DNA of 64,000 nucleotides from Ciceribacter sp. L1K22 (GTDB lineage Bacteria > Pseudomonadota > Alphaproteobacteria > Rhizobiales > Rhizobiaceae): the NCBI RefSeq assembly GCF_017599385.1, contig NZ_JAGFPK010000002.1, forward strand, positions 496,001 to 560,000. Direction: 5' to 3'. The notes below the pieces were generated by a model. The model ran no database searches. It saw nothing but the letters and a program-made list of their open reading frames with translations, and was not told where the DNA came from. Below, piece after piece: positions 52,441 through 61,234 of this stretch. The first letter of the stretch is position 1, and each line of letters opens with the position of its first letter. A program made the translations under genes and the position numbers.

Positions 52441-53949
52441 TCAGGCGGCGCGGCGAATACCGGCCATGTAATTTTCCAGACCCGCGGCTTCCTCGGCCGT
52501 CAGGAACAATCCCTGTTTCGTGCGACGCCAGAGGACATCTTCCGCCGTCCTTGCCCACTCCCGCTCAACAAGCCAGCGAACCTCTGCCTCATAAAGCGTC
52601 CCGCCGAAGTGCCGTCCAAGACCCTCCGCTCCGGTGACCCCAGAAAGCATCGTCGACGCGTCCGTCCCGTAACAGCGCACAAGGCGCTCGGCGTGCCTGT
52701 CTCCGATAAAAGGATATTTGCCGAGCAGGAACTTCACCTGCTCTGCGTAGCCATGCACTGAAAAATCGCCACCCGGCAGCTTGCTTCCAGCGGTCCACGG
52801 CGCGCCCTTCGCGCCGATCGCCTCAGCGATTTTCTCCAGAGCATGTTCCGCAAGCCGCCGGTACGTTGTGAGCTTGCCGCCGAACACATTGAGCAGCGGC
52901 GCATCGTCCGTCTGCTCCAGTTTCAGCACGTAGTCGCGCGTCGCCTCCTGCGCCTTCGAGGCACCATCATCGTAAAGCGGACGAACCGCCGAATAACTCC
53001 ACACGATGTCGGAAGGACGTATCGGCTCCGAGAAATACTCGCTCGCGGCATTGCAGAGGTAGTGAACCTCTTCGTCGCTGATCTTCACATCCTTGGGATC
53101 GCCCTTGTAGTCGCGGTCCGTCGTGCCGATCAGCGTGAAGTCGTTTTCGTATGGGATCGCAAATATGATCCGGTTGTCCGGATTCTGGAAGAAATAGGCA
53201 CGCGGATCGTCGAACTTCTTGCGGACAACGATATGCGACCCCTGCACCAGGCGCACATTGTGGACGTTGTTGCGGCCGAACGTGCCCGTCAGAACATTAT
53301 CGACCCATGGACCGGCGGCATTGACGAGCATGCGCGACCTGACGGTAGACATATCCCCGTCAGCGTGCCGCATGGTGATGATCCAAAGACCGCCATCGCG
53401 GCGCGCCGAGGTCACCATGGAGCGGCTATGGATGACCGCGCCGCGATTTTCCGCATCGCGCGCGTTCAGAACAACCATGCGGGCGTCATCCACCCAGCCG
53501 TCCGAATACTCGAATGCCTTGCCGAACACAGGCTTGAGAGGCTTGCCCGCGGCATCGCGCTTCAGGTCCAGCGTCCTGGTCGGCGGCAAGAGCTTGCGAC
53601 CGCCCAGGTGATCGTAGAGGAAAAGACCGAGGCGGATCAGCCAGGCTGGCCGGATGCCGCCCTTCTGGTATGGGAGCACAAAACGAAGCGGCCAGATCAC
53701 GTGCGGCGCCATGGCCCACAGCACTTCGCGTTCCATCAAGGCTTCCCGCACGAGACGGAATTCATAATGCTCGAGATAGCGAAGACCGCCGTGAATGAGC
53801 TTGGTTGCGCCTGACGACGTACCCGAAGCGAAATCGTTCATTTCAGCAAGAGCGACGGAGTAGCCGCGACCGGCAGCATCCCGCGCTATACCGCATCCGT
53901 TGATGCCGCCGCCAATAACGAAAAGATCGAAAATCGTACCGTCCGACAT
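52441..53949 (-). CDS. glpD: Glycerol-3-phosphate dehydrogenase (FAD, respiratory)
   Basis: The 502-residue flavoprotein has FDLFVIGGGINGCGIARDAAGRG, then the GlpD signature GTSSGATKLIHGGLRYLEHYEF, IIFAIPYENDFTLIGTTDRDYKGD and LLNVFGGKLTTYRRLAEHAL. It oxidises glycerol-3-phosphate to DHAP at the membrane and passes electrons to quinone. I use the ATG at MSDGTIFD with GGAG five bases upstream; an open frame starts seven codons earlier. Repressor-type repeats lie just upstream. Confidence 0.95.
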   Translation of the reverse strand: MSDGTIFDLFVIGGGINGCGIARDAAGRGYSVALAEMNDFASGTSSGATKLIHGGLRYLEHYEFRLVREALMEREVLWAMAPHVIWPLRFVLPYQKGGIRPAWLIRLGLFLYDHLGGRKLLPPTRTLDLKRDAAGKPLKPVFGKAFEYSDGWVDDARMVVLNARDAENRGAVIHSRSMVTSARRDGGLWIITMRHADGDMSTVRSRMLVNAAGPWVDNVLTGTFGRNNVHNVRLVQGSHIVVRKKFDDPRAYFFQNPDNRIIFAIPYENDFTLIGTTDRDYKGDPKDVKISDEEVHYLCNAASEYFSEPIRPSDIVWSYSAVRPLYDDGASKAQEATRDYVLKLEQTDDAPLLNVFGGKLTTYRRLAEHALEKIAEAIGAKGAPWTAGSKLPGGDFSVHGYAEQVKFLLGKYPFIGDRHAERLVRCYGTDASTMLSGVTGAEGLGRHFGGTLYEAEVRWLVEREWARTAEDVLWRRTKQGLFLTAEEAAGLENYMAGIRRAA

Positions 53950-53962
53950 GTCGCTCCACCCA

Positions 53963-53995
53963 TTTCGCATTGCAACATATCACGCAAATGCGAAA
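53963..53995. promoter_or_regulatory. Candidate GlpR operator before glpD
   Basis: TTTCGCAT and ATGCGAAA form an 8-bp inverted repeat 14 bases before the glpD ATG. Further CGAAA-type half-sites (AAAACGAAA at 54009, AAACGAAT at 54032) follow in the same gap. The shared CGAAA core also occurs before glpR. Confidence 0.55.
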
Positions 53996-54046
53996 GACAA
54001 TATTATCTAAAACGAAAGAAAATCGAATGTCAAACGAATATCCGAC

Positions 54047-54829
54047 TCATCCTATGTCGAGGATATCAGCAGAAGTTTCAACCAGTCGCACGTCGCTGTC
54101 TGCGCAGATCTGGCGGATCGCGTCTACCGGACAGTGATCCGTGATGAAGGTGTGGACCTGGGAAACATGGCCGATCCTGACAGGGGCGGTTCGCTCGAAC
54201 TTGGAGGCGTCGGTTACGAGGATCACATGTCGTGCATTGGCAATGATGGCCTGGGCAACCTTCACCTCACGAAAGTCGAAATCGAGCAGAGCCCCGTCCT
54301 CATCGATGGCGGAGACGCCGATGACGGCGAAATCGACCTTGAACTGGCGGATGAAATCGACAGCCGCCTCGCCGACGATGCCGCCGTCTGAGCCTCTGAC
54401 AACGCCGCCGGCAATGACCACCTCGATTGAGGGAAATGTCCTCAACCTGTTGGCAACGTTGATGTTGTTGGTAATCACCATCAACTCGTGGTGATCCTTG
54501 AGCGCATCTCCGACAGCCTCGGTGGTGGTGCCGATATTGATGAACAAGGAGGAATTGTCGGGAATGATGGCGGCGGCAGCCCGGCCGATTGCCTGCTTCT
54601 CGGCGGCGGCCATCGAGCGCCGCGCCTCGTATTTGACGTTTTCGTTGCCGGTCGGAAAAACCGCCCCGCCATGGATGCGGGTAAGCGACCGACTGTCGCA
54701 AAGATCGTTCAGGTCCTTGCGGATTGTCTGCGGCGTCACCTGAAACCGCGAGGCCAGTTCCTCCACTAGAACCCTGCCCTCGGCCTTGGCGATCGCCAGA
54801 ATTTCCATCTGCCTTCCGCTGAAGTGCAT
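54047..54829 (-). CDS. glpR: DeoR-family repressor of glycerol genes
   Basis: The 260-residue protein has an N-terminal DeoR helix-turn-helix (GRQMEILAIAKAEGRVLVEELASRFQVTPQTIRKDLNDLC, then LTRIHGGA) and a C-terminal sugar-phosphate sensor domain with INIGTTTEAVGDALKDH and ITNNINVANRL. Glycerol-3-phosphate is the expected inducer. The open frame starts 18 codons upstream; the ATG at MHFSGRQM has GGGAG before it. It precedes glpD in the same direction, with operator-like repeats on both sides. Confidence 0.92.
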   Translation of the reverse strand: MHFSGRQMEILAIAKAEGRVLVEELASRFQVTPQTIRKDLNDLCDSRSLTRIHGGAVFPTGNENVKYEARRSMAAAEKQAIGRAAAAIIPDNSSLFINIGTTTEAVGDALKDHHELMVITNNINVANRLRTFPSIEVVIAGGVVRGSDGGIVGEAAVDFIRQFKVDFAVIGVSAIDEDGALLDFDFREVKVAQAIIANARHVILVTDASKFERTAPVRIGHVSQVHTFITDHCPVDAIRQICADSDVRLVETSADILDIG

Positions 54830-54837
54830 CGCTCCCT

Positions 54838-54877
54838 CATTTTCGTTTTTCTTCGATCTTACGGGAAAACGAAAATG
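54838..54877. promoter_or_regulatory. Candidate GlpR operator before glpR
   Basis: CATTTTCGTTTT (54838-54849) and its exact complement AAAACGAAAATG (54866-54877) form a perfect 12-bp inverted repeat around a 16-bp spacer, starting 8 bases before the glpR ATG. This suggests autorepression by GlpR. Confidence 0.6.
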
Positions 54878-55016
54878 CGGCAAGCGAAATAGAAAATTCG
54901 GGGACGAGCATCGACCAAAGAAATTTCGAGCCCGCTTCCAGCCCGCCCGACGGCCTTATGGAACAAACCTGCGTTGACGTCGTTTTCCTGTCGAAATTCA
55001 TCAAGGAGGCAAGACA

Positions 55017-55181
55017 ATGCTTTACTATGCACTGGTATTCCTGGTCGTGGCCCTGATCGCAGGTGCTCTCGGCTTCGGCGGCATCGCAGGCGCGTCCGTC
55101 GGTATCGCGAAGATCCTGTTCTTCGTCTTTATCGTCCTGTTCCTGCTGTCGCTGGTCGGCGGTTTCTTCCGCCGGGCATAA
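55017..55181 (+). CDS. DUF1328 family small membrane protein
   Basis: The protein is only 54 residues: it begins [20 protein letters not shown], has [16 protein letters not shown] and ends [10 protein letters not shown]. Two hydrophobic segments and the wording are those of DUF1328 (YtjA-like) proteins, common in proteobacteria and often linked to general stress. AAGGAGG lies 7 bases before the ATG, and a strong terminator follows 31 bases after the stop, so it is a genuine single-gene unit. Confidence 0.9.
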   Translation: MLYYALVFLVVALIAGALGFGGIAGASVGIAKILFFVFIVLFLLSLVGGFFRRA

Positions 55182-55212
55182 CGCCCACAAGTTCCCTGCC
55201 CCGATCCACACG

Positions 55213-55243
55213 AAACACCCGGTCTACAGCCGGGTGTTTTCGT
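55213..55243. terminator. Intrinsic terminator after the DUF1328 gene
   Basis: A 10-bp stem (AAACACCCGG with CCGGGTGTTT) and 7-nt loop run into TTCGTTT. The A-rich left arm gives a T-rich arm on the other strand, so it may also end transcripts of the guanine deaminase gene, which stops 10 bases away. Confidence 0.8.
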
Positions 55244-55252
55244 TTGTCGGGG

Positions 55253-56629
55253 CTAGTGTCGTCTGGTGAACACCTGCCTGCCATCGACCCAGACATGGGC
55301 GATATTGGCCTTGGATGCGGTGAAGACGATCTTCTGCAGAATGCCATCTCCCTGATCAAACTCCTCCCACAGCCTCATCGACCCTTGTGGTGCTCTGGTA
55401 TCCACGACGACGGCATCAAACCGGTAGCCGGGTGCAAACTGGCCGACCGGAAGGTCGAGTGCCCTCGCACCGCCGGCTGTCGCGATATGGAAGGCAATCC
55501 GGAAATCGACACGCGCGGAGGTCCCGCTTGCCCTGAGATTGGCTGGTCGCTCCGGATCGACCCCGCTTTCCAGCATTCTCGACACGGTGATCGCCGCGCG
55601 ACAGTTTTCCAGCATCGATGCGCTGGGGCCGCCGGAAATATCCGTGCCGAGGCCGACATGGAGCCCCTTCTCCAGCGCCGCGCGCAACGGAAAGACGGCA
55701 CCCGCGAAATAGGCATTTGATAATGGACAATGTGCGACCGCCGCCTCGCGGACCCTGATCTGTTCCATATCGGACGAAGTTAGCAGATTGGAATGCGCCA
55801 GCATCGTGTGCCGGCCCAGCAGGCCGAAACGATCGAGGCTTTCGGTATCGGTCATCCCGTGGCGCTTCAGCACATAACCGTGCTCCCAGTCGCTTTCCGA
55901 GCAATGGGTCTGCACATGGCAGCCACACTCACCGGCAAGCGCGCCGAGTCCTTCCAGAGTCGCATCGGTGCAAGAAGGGATGAACCGTGGGGTAACGACG
56001 GGATTGACCCGTCGCGTCTTGTTGTCCGGATGCGCCCGAACGTAGTCGATCAGCGCACGCGTGCCGTCGATCGCTTCGTCCGACGAGGCATCACGGTAGT
56101 AATCCGGGCAACTGTCGGGATTGTCCATCGCGACCTTGCCGATCAGGGCGCGCTGACCCTTCTCCAGGCATGTATCGACGAGGATACGCGTCGCGTCCTG
56201 ATGCACGGTGGCGAAATAGAGCGCCGTCGTCGTGCCGTTCGCAATCAGATCCTCCACCAGCAGCGAATAGGCATGTCGCGCGAAGGCGATGTCTGCGTAC
56301 CGCGCTTCCAGCGGAAACGTGTACTTCTGCAGCCAGACTTCCAGGGGAACGTCGAGCGCGGTGCCCAGTTGCGGATATTGGGGCGCGTGCACGTGGCAAT
56401 CGACGAAACCCGGCAGAAGATAGGAGCCTTCCGGCAGCCGCTCCAAGCGCCCATCGCCGATGGCTTTGGTCTTCGTCGCATCGTACCCGGCTTCACCCGG
56501 ACGAAGAACCGAGCGAATGACGCCATCCGCATCCACGTCGATCAGCACATCCTCGAGAACGTCAATCTCTCCCGCCACCGGCGCATGGAAGCCGGAGGCC
56601 AAAAGAACCCTGTCGCGTATATCGCTCAT
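55253..56629 (-). CDS. guaD: Guanine deaminase (amidohydrolase type)
   Basis: The 458-residue enzyme has the GuaD signatures GFVDCHVHAPQYPQLG with zinc histidines, VTPRFIPSCTDATLEGLG, QTHCSESDWEH, LAHSNLL and LGTDISGGPSASML with the catalytic aspartate. It converts guanine to xanthine and ammonia. The ATG at MSDIRDRV has GGAG five bases upstream; a GTG two codons earlier is less likely. It is the last gene of the purine operon, 35 bases after another deaminase-type gene. Confidence 0.93.
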   Translation of the reverse strand: MSDIRDRVLLASGFHAPVAGEIDVLEDVLIDVDADGVIRSVLRPGEAGYDATKTKAIGDGRLERLPEGSYLLPGFVDCHVHAPQYPQLGTALDVPLEVWLQKYTFPLEARYADIAFARHAYSLLVEDLIANGTTTALYFATVHQDATRILVDTCLEKGQRALIGKVAMDNPDSCPDYYRDASSDEAIDGTRALIDYVRAHPDNKTRRVNPVVTPRFIPSCTDATLEGLGALAGECGCHVQTHCSESDWEHGYVLKRHGMTDTESLDRFGLLGRHTMLAHSNLLTSSDMEQIRVREAAVAHCPLSNAYFAGAVFPLRAALEKGLHVGLGTDISGGPSASMLENCRAAITVSRMLESGVDPERPANLRASGTSARVDFRIAFHIATAGGARALDLPVGQFAPGYRFDAVVVDTRAPQGSMRLWEEFDQGDGILQKIVFTASKANIAHVWVDGRQVFTRRH

Positions 56630-56664
56630 GCGCACTCCATGCGAAATCGAAGACCGCCCAGGGT

Positions 56665-58008
56665 CTATAGGCTGCGTTGCCGCAGAGCCAGCGCAGCTTC
56701 CCGGAAACGAGCCCGGATTTCCGCCTCATCGACACCCGCCACCTGACGATCCTCCATAAGAATCCGGCCATCGCAGATCGTCGTCACGACATCGTCGGCG
56801 CGTGCGGAATAAACGAGAGCCGCGGCGACGTCATAGACGGGCAGGCAATGCGGCTTGTCGACATCGACGATAATTACGTCGGCCTTCTTGCCCGGCGCGA
56901 GCACGCCGGTCTCGGGCCGGTTCATGGCCTTCGCCGCCTCGCAGGTGGACATCTCCAAAAGTTCGCGCGTTTTCAGGAACTCGACGTCATGGGTCTTGTC
57001 CTTGTGGATCATGCCCGCGAATTTCATTTCCTGAAACATATCAAGTGTATTGTGGCTGGCCGGTCCGTCTGTCGCCAACCCGACCGTGATACCTGCCTCG
57101 CGCACGCAACGCAGCCGCAGTGTCCCGGAATCGAGCTTGGCGTTGCAGCAGGGGCAGTGTGCGATTTTCGTTCCCGTTTCCGCGAGAATTCGGATGTCGG
57201 TATCATCGAGCTGCGTGCAGTGCGCCGCCGTCACGTCGGGTTTGAGAAAGCCGAGATCGTTGAGCCACTGCACCGGACGGGTGCCGTAGGTTTCAGCCAC
57301 GTAGGCGATTTCCTGCGGCCCTTCCGACAAATGCGTATGGATCGCGAGCCCGAAGGCATCCGCCACCTCGCGCACCTTGCGGAACATGTCAGATCCGCAC
57401 GAATAGGGCGCGTGAGGAGAGAGCGCCACGTGGATACGATCGTTACCGCTGCGGTGATGAGCCGTAACCTTGTCGTCAAACCGGTCGAGCGCCTTCCAGG
57501 CCCAGTCCTTCACATCGGCATAGACGCCCCGGTCGGCGAAACCGTAACCGAGTGTCGCGCGGAGCGGCACCTTTTTCAAAGCCTCTGTCTGCGGCGTCAC
57601 GGAATAGGCGTCGAAGTGTTCGTTGAACGTCGTGATGCCGGATTTCACCATCTCGACCAGCCCCATGAGGCTCGCCCAGAACAGCGTTTCCGGATCGAAA
57701 TTCCGCTTGAGCTTCCACATCGTGCCCAGCCATTCGAACAGCTGGACGTCCTCCAGCAGGCCGCGTAGCAGCATGTTGGAGGCGATATGCGTATGGCAGT
57801 TGACGAAACCGGGCATCACGACCCGGCCACCGGCGTCAATTACCCGCCCTGCGCCGGCAATATCGACATCAGCGGCAGCACCCAGGGCGAGAATGCTGTC
57901 GCCCCGGATCGTCAGGCTGCCATTCTCGATCATCGCGCCACCGTCCATAGGCAGAATCGTCGCGTTGACGATGGCGATATCAGGCCCGCCGGCGAACTGC
58001 AGCATCAT
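56665..58008 (-). CDS. Amidohydrolase of the SAH/MTA deaminase-chlorohydrolase group
   Basis: The 447-residue protein has the metal motif GFVNCHTHIASNMLLRGL, SPHAPYSCG, IHTHLSEGPQE, AAHCTQLDDTDI and LATDGPASHNTLDMFQEM, all typical of adenosine/cytosine-type deaminases of the TrzN/AtzA/MtaD branch. A purine or modified purine substrate is likely from its position between an oxygenase and guanine deaminase. Two adjacent ATG codons could start it. Confidence 0.83.
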   Translation of the reverse strand: MMLQFAGGPDIAIVNATILPMDGGAMIENGSLTIRGDSILALGAAADVDIAGAGRVIDAGGRVVMPGFVNCHTHIASNMLLRGLLEDVQLFEWLGTMWKLKRNFDPETLFWASLMGLVEMVKSGITTFNEHFDAYSVTPQTEALKKVPLRATLGYGFADRGVYADVKDWAWKALDRFDDKVTAHHRSGNDRIHVALSPHAPYSCGSDMFRKVREVADAFGLAIHTHLSEGPQEIAYVAETYGTRPVQWLNDLGFLKPDVTAAHCTQLDDTDIRILAETGTKIAHCPCCNAKLDSGTLRLRCVREAGITVGLATDGPASHNTLDMFQEMKFAGMIHKDKTHDVEFLKTRELLEMSTCEAAKAMNRPETGVLAPGKKADVIIVDVDKPHCLPVYDVAAALVYSARADDVVTTICDGRILMEDRQVAGVDEAEIRARFREAALALRQRSL

Positions 58009-58015
58009 GGCATTC

Positions 58016-58870
58016 TCACGCCGCCATCATCGAGGTGCCGTAGGTCACGCCCTTTTCCTTCAGCCACCGGCGATAGGCGATGGAGGAAGCGTCGGCGCGC
58101 GTCGGGATTTCCTTGCGCGGCTCCATCGGCAGGAGGACCGGCCGCTGGTTTTCCAGGATGATACGGTCCTGCAGGAAGATCAGTTGCTGGAAGTGGACGA
58201 GTTCCGTCGTCGTCGACTCGTCGTCAAGCAGATACATCACCGGGTGGGCACGGCAGCGATCGGGGTCGAGCGGCTGAACGAACAGGCAGATCACGTCCCA
58301 GCGATTGGCCGAGTTCGGACAGGTCTTGTAGAGCAGCGTCGTGAACGGGGTCATGACCCGGTAGATGTAGTCTGTCATGATGCCGTCCTTCGCCGAAAGT
58401 GCCGCCTGCGGCTGGAAGAACTGGCAGTTTGTCGCCCAGACCTCATCGACGTCGCGACGGATTTCCGCGTTGTAGTGCATCACTTCTGTGTTCGGCTCGG
58501 CGCCGAGAATATCCGTGTGCACGAAGGGAAAATGAGCCATGTCGAGAAAATTCTCGACGATGCGCAGGCCGGACGCCTTGACCGTCACTGCACCGCAGTT
58601 GACGTGACGACGATCGGTTTCATCCGCCTCGGGAAGCGGGAAGATTTCGCCCGCCGGCTGGCCAACGGTCGTCCAGAGGAAACCGAAACGGCGTCGGATC
58701 GGCAGCGGGCCATCGATACCCTCGGCGGTAACCGTGATCTCGCCATCCGGCAAGCGAACCACCTTCAACTCGTATCCGAGCAGGCGATTTGTCGACCGAC
58801 CGAACGGGATCAGCGTTTCGGTGTCGATGGGATACCATTGGTCGAGAGAAGCTCTGTCCGTCGCTTTCAT
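58016..58870 (-). CDS. Rieske-type oxygenase catalytic domain lacking the Rieske cluster (NdmC-like)
   Basis: The 284-residue protein begins like a VanA/Ndm-type oxygenase (DQWYPIDTETLIPFGRSTNRLLGYELKV) but jumps from residue about 50 directly to FGFLWTTVGQPAGE. The CxH...CxxH Rieske segment of roughly 65 residues is absent. The catalytic part is intact: ENFLDMAHFPFVHTD gives the bridging D110 and iron ligands H113 and H118, and D235 in FLQDRIILENQ fits the third ligand. The frame is unbroken and no Rieske text is seen in other frames. NdmC, the N7-demethylase of caffeine degraders, has this same reduced form and takes electrons from a Rieske domain fused to its reductase. The purine operon around it supports a methylpurine substrate. 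Confidence 0.75.
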   Translation of the reverse strand: MKATDRASLDQWYPIDTETLIPFGRSTNRLLGYELKVVRLPDGEITVTAEGIDGPLPIRRRFGFLWTTVGQPAGEIFPLPEADETDRRHVNCGAVTVKASGLRIVENFLDMAHFPFVHTDILGAEPNTEVMHYNAEIRRDVDEVWATNCQFFQPQAALSAKDGIMTDYIYRVMTPFTTLLYKTCPNSANRWDVICLFVQPLDPDRCRAHPVMYLLDDESTTTELVHFQQLIFLQDRIILENQRPVLLPMEPRKEIPTRADASSIAYRRWLKEKGVTYGTSMMAA

Positions 58871-58883
58871 GGGGACTGTCCTT

Positions 58884-60284
58884 CTATTGTTCGTAGATAC
58901 GGTGCATCACCGCTTCATGCCTGTCGAGCAGCCGTTCGACATCGAGCGAGACGAACTCGCCCTTGTCGATGATCTTCCGGCCGTTGACGAATGAATAGTC
59001 GACCTTGAAAGGCCCGCACATGACGAGCGCCGCCAGCGGATCGCGCTGCGTGCCGGAAAGACCGAGCTGCTTCAGCTTTACCGCGATGAAATCGGCGCTC
59101 ATGCCTGGCGCCAGATAACCGATGTCGTCACGACCGAGGATATTCGCTCCGCCGCGCGTCGCCATGGTCAGCGCCTCGCGAGCCGACAGAGCAGACGGCG
59201 TGCCGCCAAACCCGCCGCGCCCGCCGGGGCTCTCAGACAGATATTTATTCGGCGCCACCCGCTGCAGCATCATCGCGAGCCGCGCCTCCATGAACATGTT
59301 GGAGGTGTCATTCGAGGCGGAGCCGTCGACGCCAAGGCCGACCGGCACGCCCTTGTCCAGCATCTCCCGGATCTTGGCGATCCCCTGTCCGCAGCGCATG
59401 TTGGCCGAGGGACAATGGGCAACGCCCGTTCCGGTGGAGGCGAAGAGGTCGATCTCTTCGGACGTCATGAAGATCGAATGCGCGAACCAGACATCGGGTC
59501 CGAGCCAGCCGACGCGTTCGGCAAAATCGACCGGGCGCATCTTGTAGATATCGTGGCAATAGACCTCTTCGAACAGATCTTCCGCCAGATGCGAGTGCAG
59601 ATGCACCCCGCCGTGCGAGCGCGCCAGTGCCGCAGCGTCTTTCATCAGCCCCGGAGTAACCGAAAACGGCGAGCAGGGTGCGAGGATGATGCGGCTCATC
59701 GAATGCCGGGAATTGTCGTGGTAGGCGGAAATCAGACGCTCCGCATCCTTGAGGATGTCCTCCTCCTTCTCCACGCAACTGTCCGGCGGCAACCCGCCCT
59801 GGCTCTGGCCACGTGACATGGCGCCGCGCGCCGCGTGGAACCGAAGCCCGAGATCGGCCGCCGCGTCGATGGTCGCATCCAGCGTGCAGTTATTGGGGAG
59901 GATATAGAGATGGTCCGAACTCGTGGTGCAGCCCGAAGTGATGAGTTCCGCCATCGCCATCCGCGCCGAAATGCCGATGGCGTCGTCGTCGAGGTTAGAC
60001 CAGATCGGATAGAGCGTCTTCAGCCAGACCAGCAGCTCGTCGTCCTGCACCATTACCCTAGTGAGGTTCTGGTACATGTGGTGATGGATATTCACCATGC
60101 CGGGCATGACGATATGGCCGGACAGATCGAGAACCTCATCTGCCTCTGTGCGTTCGAATTCCGCTGTCGTTCCGACCGCCTCGATCACGTTGTCGCGGAT
60201 CAGTATCGCCCCGTTTTCAAGCTCGCGCGCTCCGTCGTCGAAGGTCGCGAGATGGGCGATGTTCCTGACCAGCAGCGTTCCCAT
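58884..60284 (-). CDS. 8-oxoguanine deaminase
   Basis: The 466-residue amidohydrolase has GMVNIHHHMYQNLTRV, SGCTTSSDHLYILPNNC, GAMSRGQSQGGLPPDSCVE, LAPCSPFSVTPGLM, HLHSHLAED, FAHSIFMT and GLGVDGSASND. These phrases are those of 8-oxoguanine/isocytosine deaminases (the group once named hydroxyatrazine ethylaminohydrolase). The product from 8-oxoguanine is uric acid. Its ATG shares one base with the permease stop, so it is coupled to the transporter genes. Confidence 0.9.
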   Translation of the reverse strand: MGTLLVRNIAHLATFDDGARELENGAILIRDNVIEAVGTTAEFERTEADEVLDLSGHIVMPGMVNIHHHMYQNLTRVMVQDDELLVWLKTLYPIWSNLDDDAIGISARMAMAELITSGCTTSSDHLYILPNNCTLDATIDAAADLGLRFHAARGAMSRGQSQGGLPPDSCVEKEEDILKDAERLISAYHDNSRHSMSRIILAPCSPFSVTPGLMKDAAALARSHGGVHLHSHLAEDLFEEVYCHDIYKMRPVDFAERVGWLGPDVWFAHSIFMTSEEIDLFASTGTGVAHCPSANMRCGQGIAKIREMLDKGVPVGLGVDGSASNDTSNMFMEARLAMMLQRVAPNKYLSESPGGRGGFGGTPSALSAREALTMATRGGANILGRDDIGYLAPGMSADFIAVKLKQLGLSGTQRDPLAALVMCGPFKVDYSFVNGRKIIDKGEFVSLDVERLLDRHEAVMHRIYEQ

Positions 60285-61219
60285 CAGCGAACGCTCCGGT
60301 AATACGGCTCACCGAGTGCGGCGGGTGCTGCCATCAGGCGACGCATGCGCTGCCAGGCGATAACAGGGACGATGATGAAGGCGATCGTTCCGAGATACGG
60401 AAGCATCGACAGGAAGGCCGGCGCGATGGCCCAGCCACGGGCCTGGCCGACGAAGCCGAGTGCCGTGATGAAGCCGAACAGCAGGCCCGACAGTGCCGCC
60501 GGGATCGGCCGGTAACCGGCGAATATCACAAGAGCCACCGCGATCCATCCGCGCCCGGCGACCACGCCATCGGACCATGAGGGCACGAAAGCGAGCACCA
60601 GGTAGGCCCCGGCACCGGCGGCAAGCGCCGACCCGGCCGCGACATAGCCGAAGCGGATCAGGCCGACCGGAATACCCGCCGCATCCGCCGCCGCCGGATT
60701 TTCGCCAACGGCCCTGAGGTTCAGCCCGTGACGCGTGCGGAACATCAGATAGGAAAGGCCGAACGGCAGGATGATATAGATCAGGTAGACCAGAATGTTC
60801 TGGCTGAAGAAGGCCGGCCCGAGGATCGGGATCTGCGACAGGATCGGGATCTCGACGCCCTGGAAAGTAACCGGCACCGGCATGCCGGAGTAAGCCTTGC
60901 CAATGGTCTGTGCCAGACCGGTTCCCATCAGCGTCAGCGCGAGACCGCAAAGAACCTGATTGGCTCTCAGGCTAACCGTGGCGAAGGCGAATAACGAGCC
61001 GAACAGCGCGCCAACAACAAGCGCGGCAATAAAACCGAGCAGCGGTGATGGAACCGCAACCACCGTTGCAACCGCAGTCACCGCGCCCATCGCCATCAGG
61101 CCTTCGGCACCGAGATTGACGACACCGACACGTTCGGCGAGAACCTCGCCGATGGCCGCCAGCGCCAGCACGCCGCCCGCGAGAAAGGCAGTGGTGAAAA
61201 GACCGGTCAGGAGATCCAT
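60284..61219 (-). CDS. Nucleoside/nucleobase ABC transporter permease (NupQ/YufQ-like)
   Basis: The 311-residue permease of the BPD_transp_2 type has LAALGEVLAERVGVVNLGAEGLMAMGAV-like text at its N-terminus (starting near residue 20) and NLRAVGENPAAADAAGIPVGLIRFGYVAAGSALAAGAGAYL in the middle. It works with the preceding permease and the double ATPase. It is 15 bases downstream of the other permease. Confidence 0.9.
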   Translation of the reverse strand: MDLLTGLFTTAFLAGGVLALAAIGEVLAERVGVVNLGAEGLMAMGAVTAVATVVAVPSPLLGFIAALVVGALFGSLFAFATVSLRANQVLCGLALTLMGTGLAQTIGKAYSGMPVPVTFQGVEIPILSQIPILGPAFFSQNILVYLIYIILPFGLSYLMFRTRHGLNLRAVGENPAAADAAGIPVGLIRFGYVAAGSALAAGAGAYLVLAFVPSWSDGVVAGRGWIAVALVIFAGYRPIPAALSGLLFGFITALGFVGQARGWAIAPAFLSMLPYLGTIAFIIVPVIAWQRMRRLMAAPAALGEPYYRSVR

Positions 61220-61234
61220 GGTCGTCTAGTCCTC

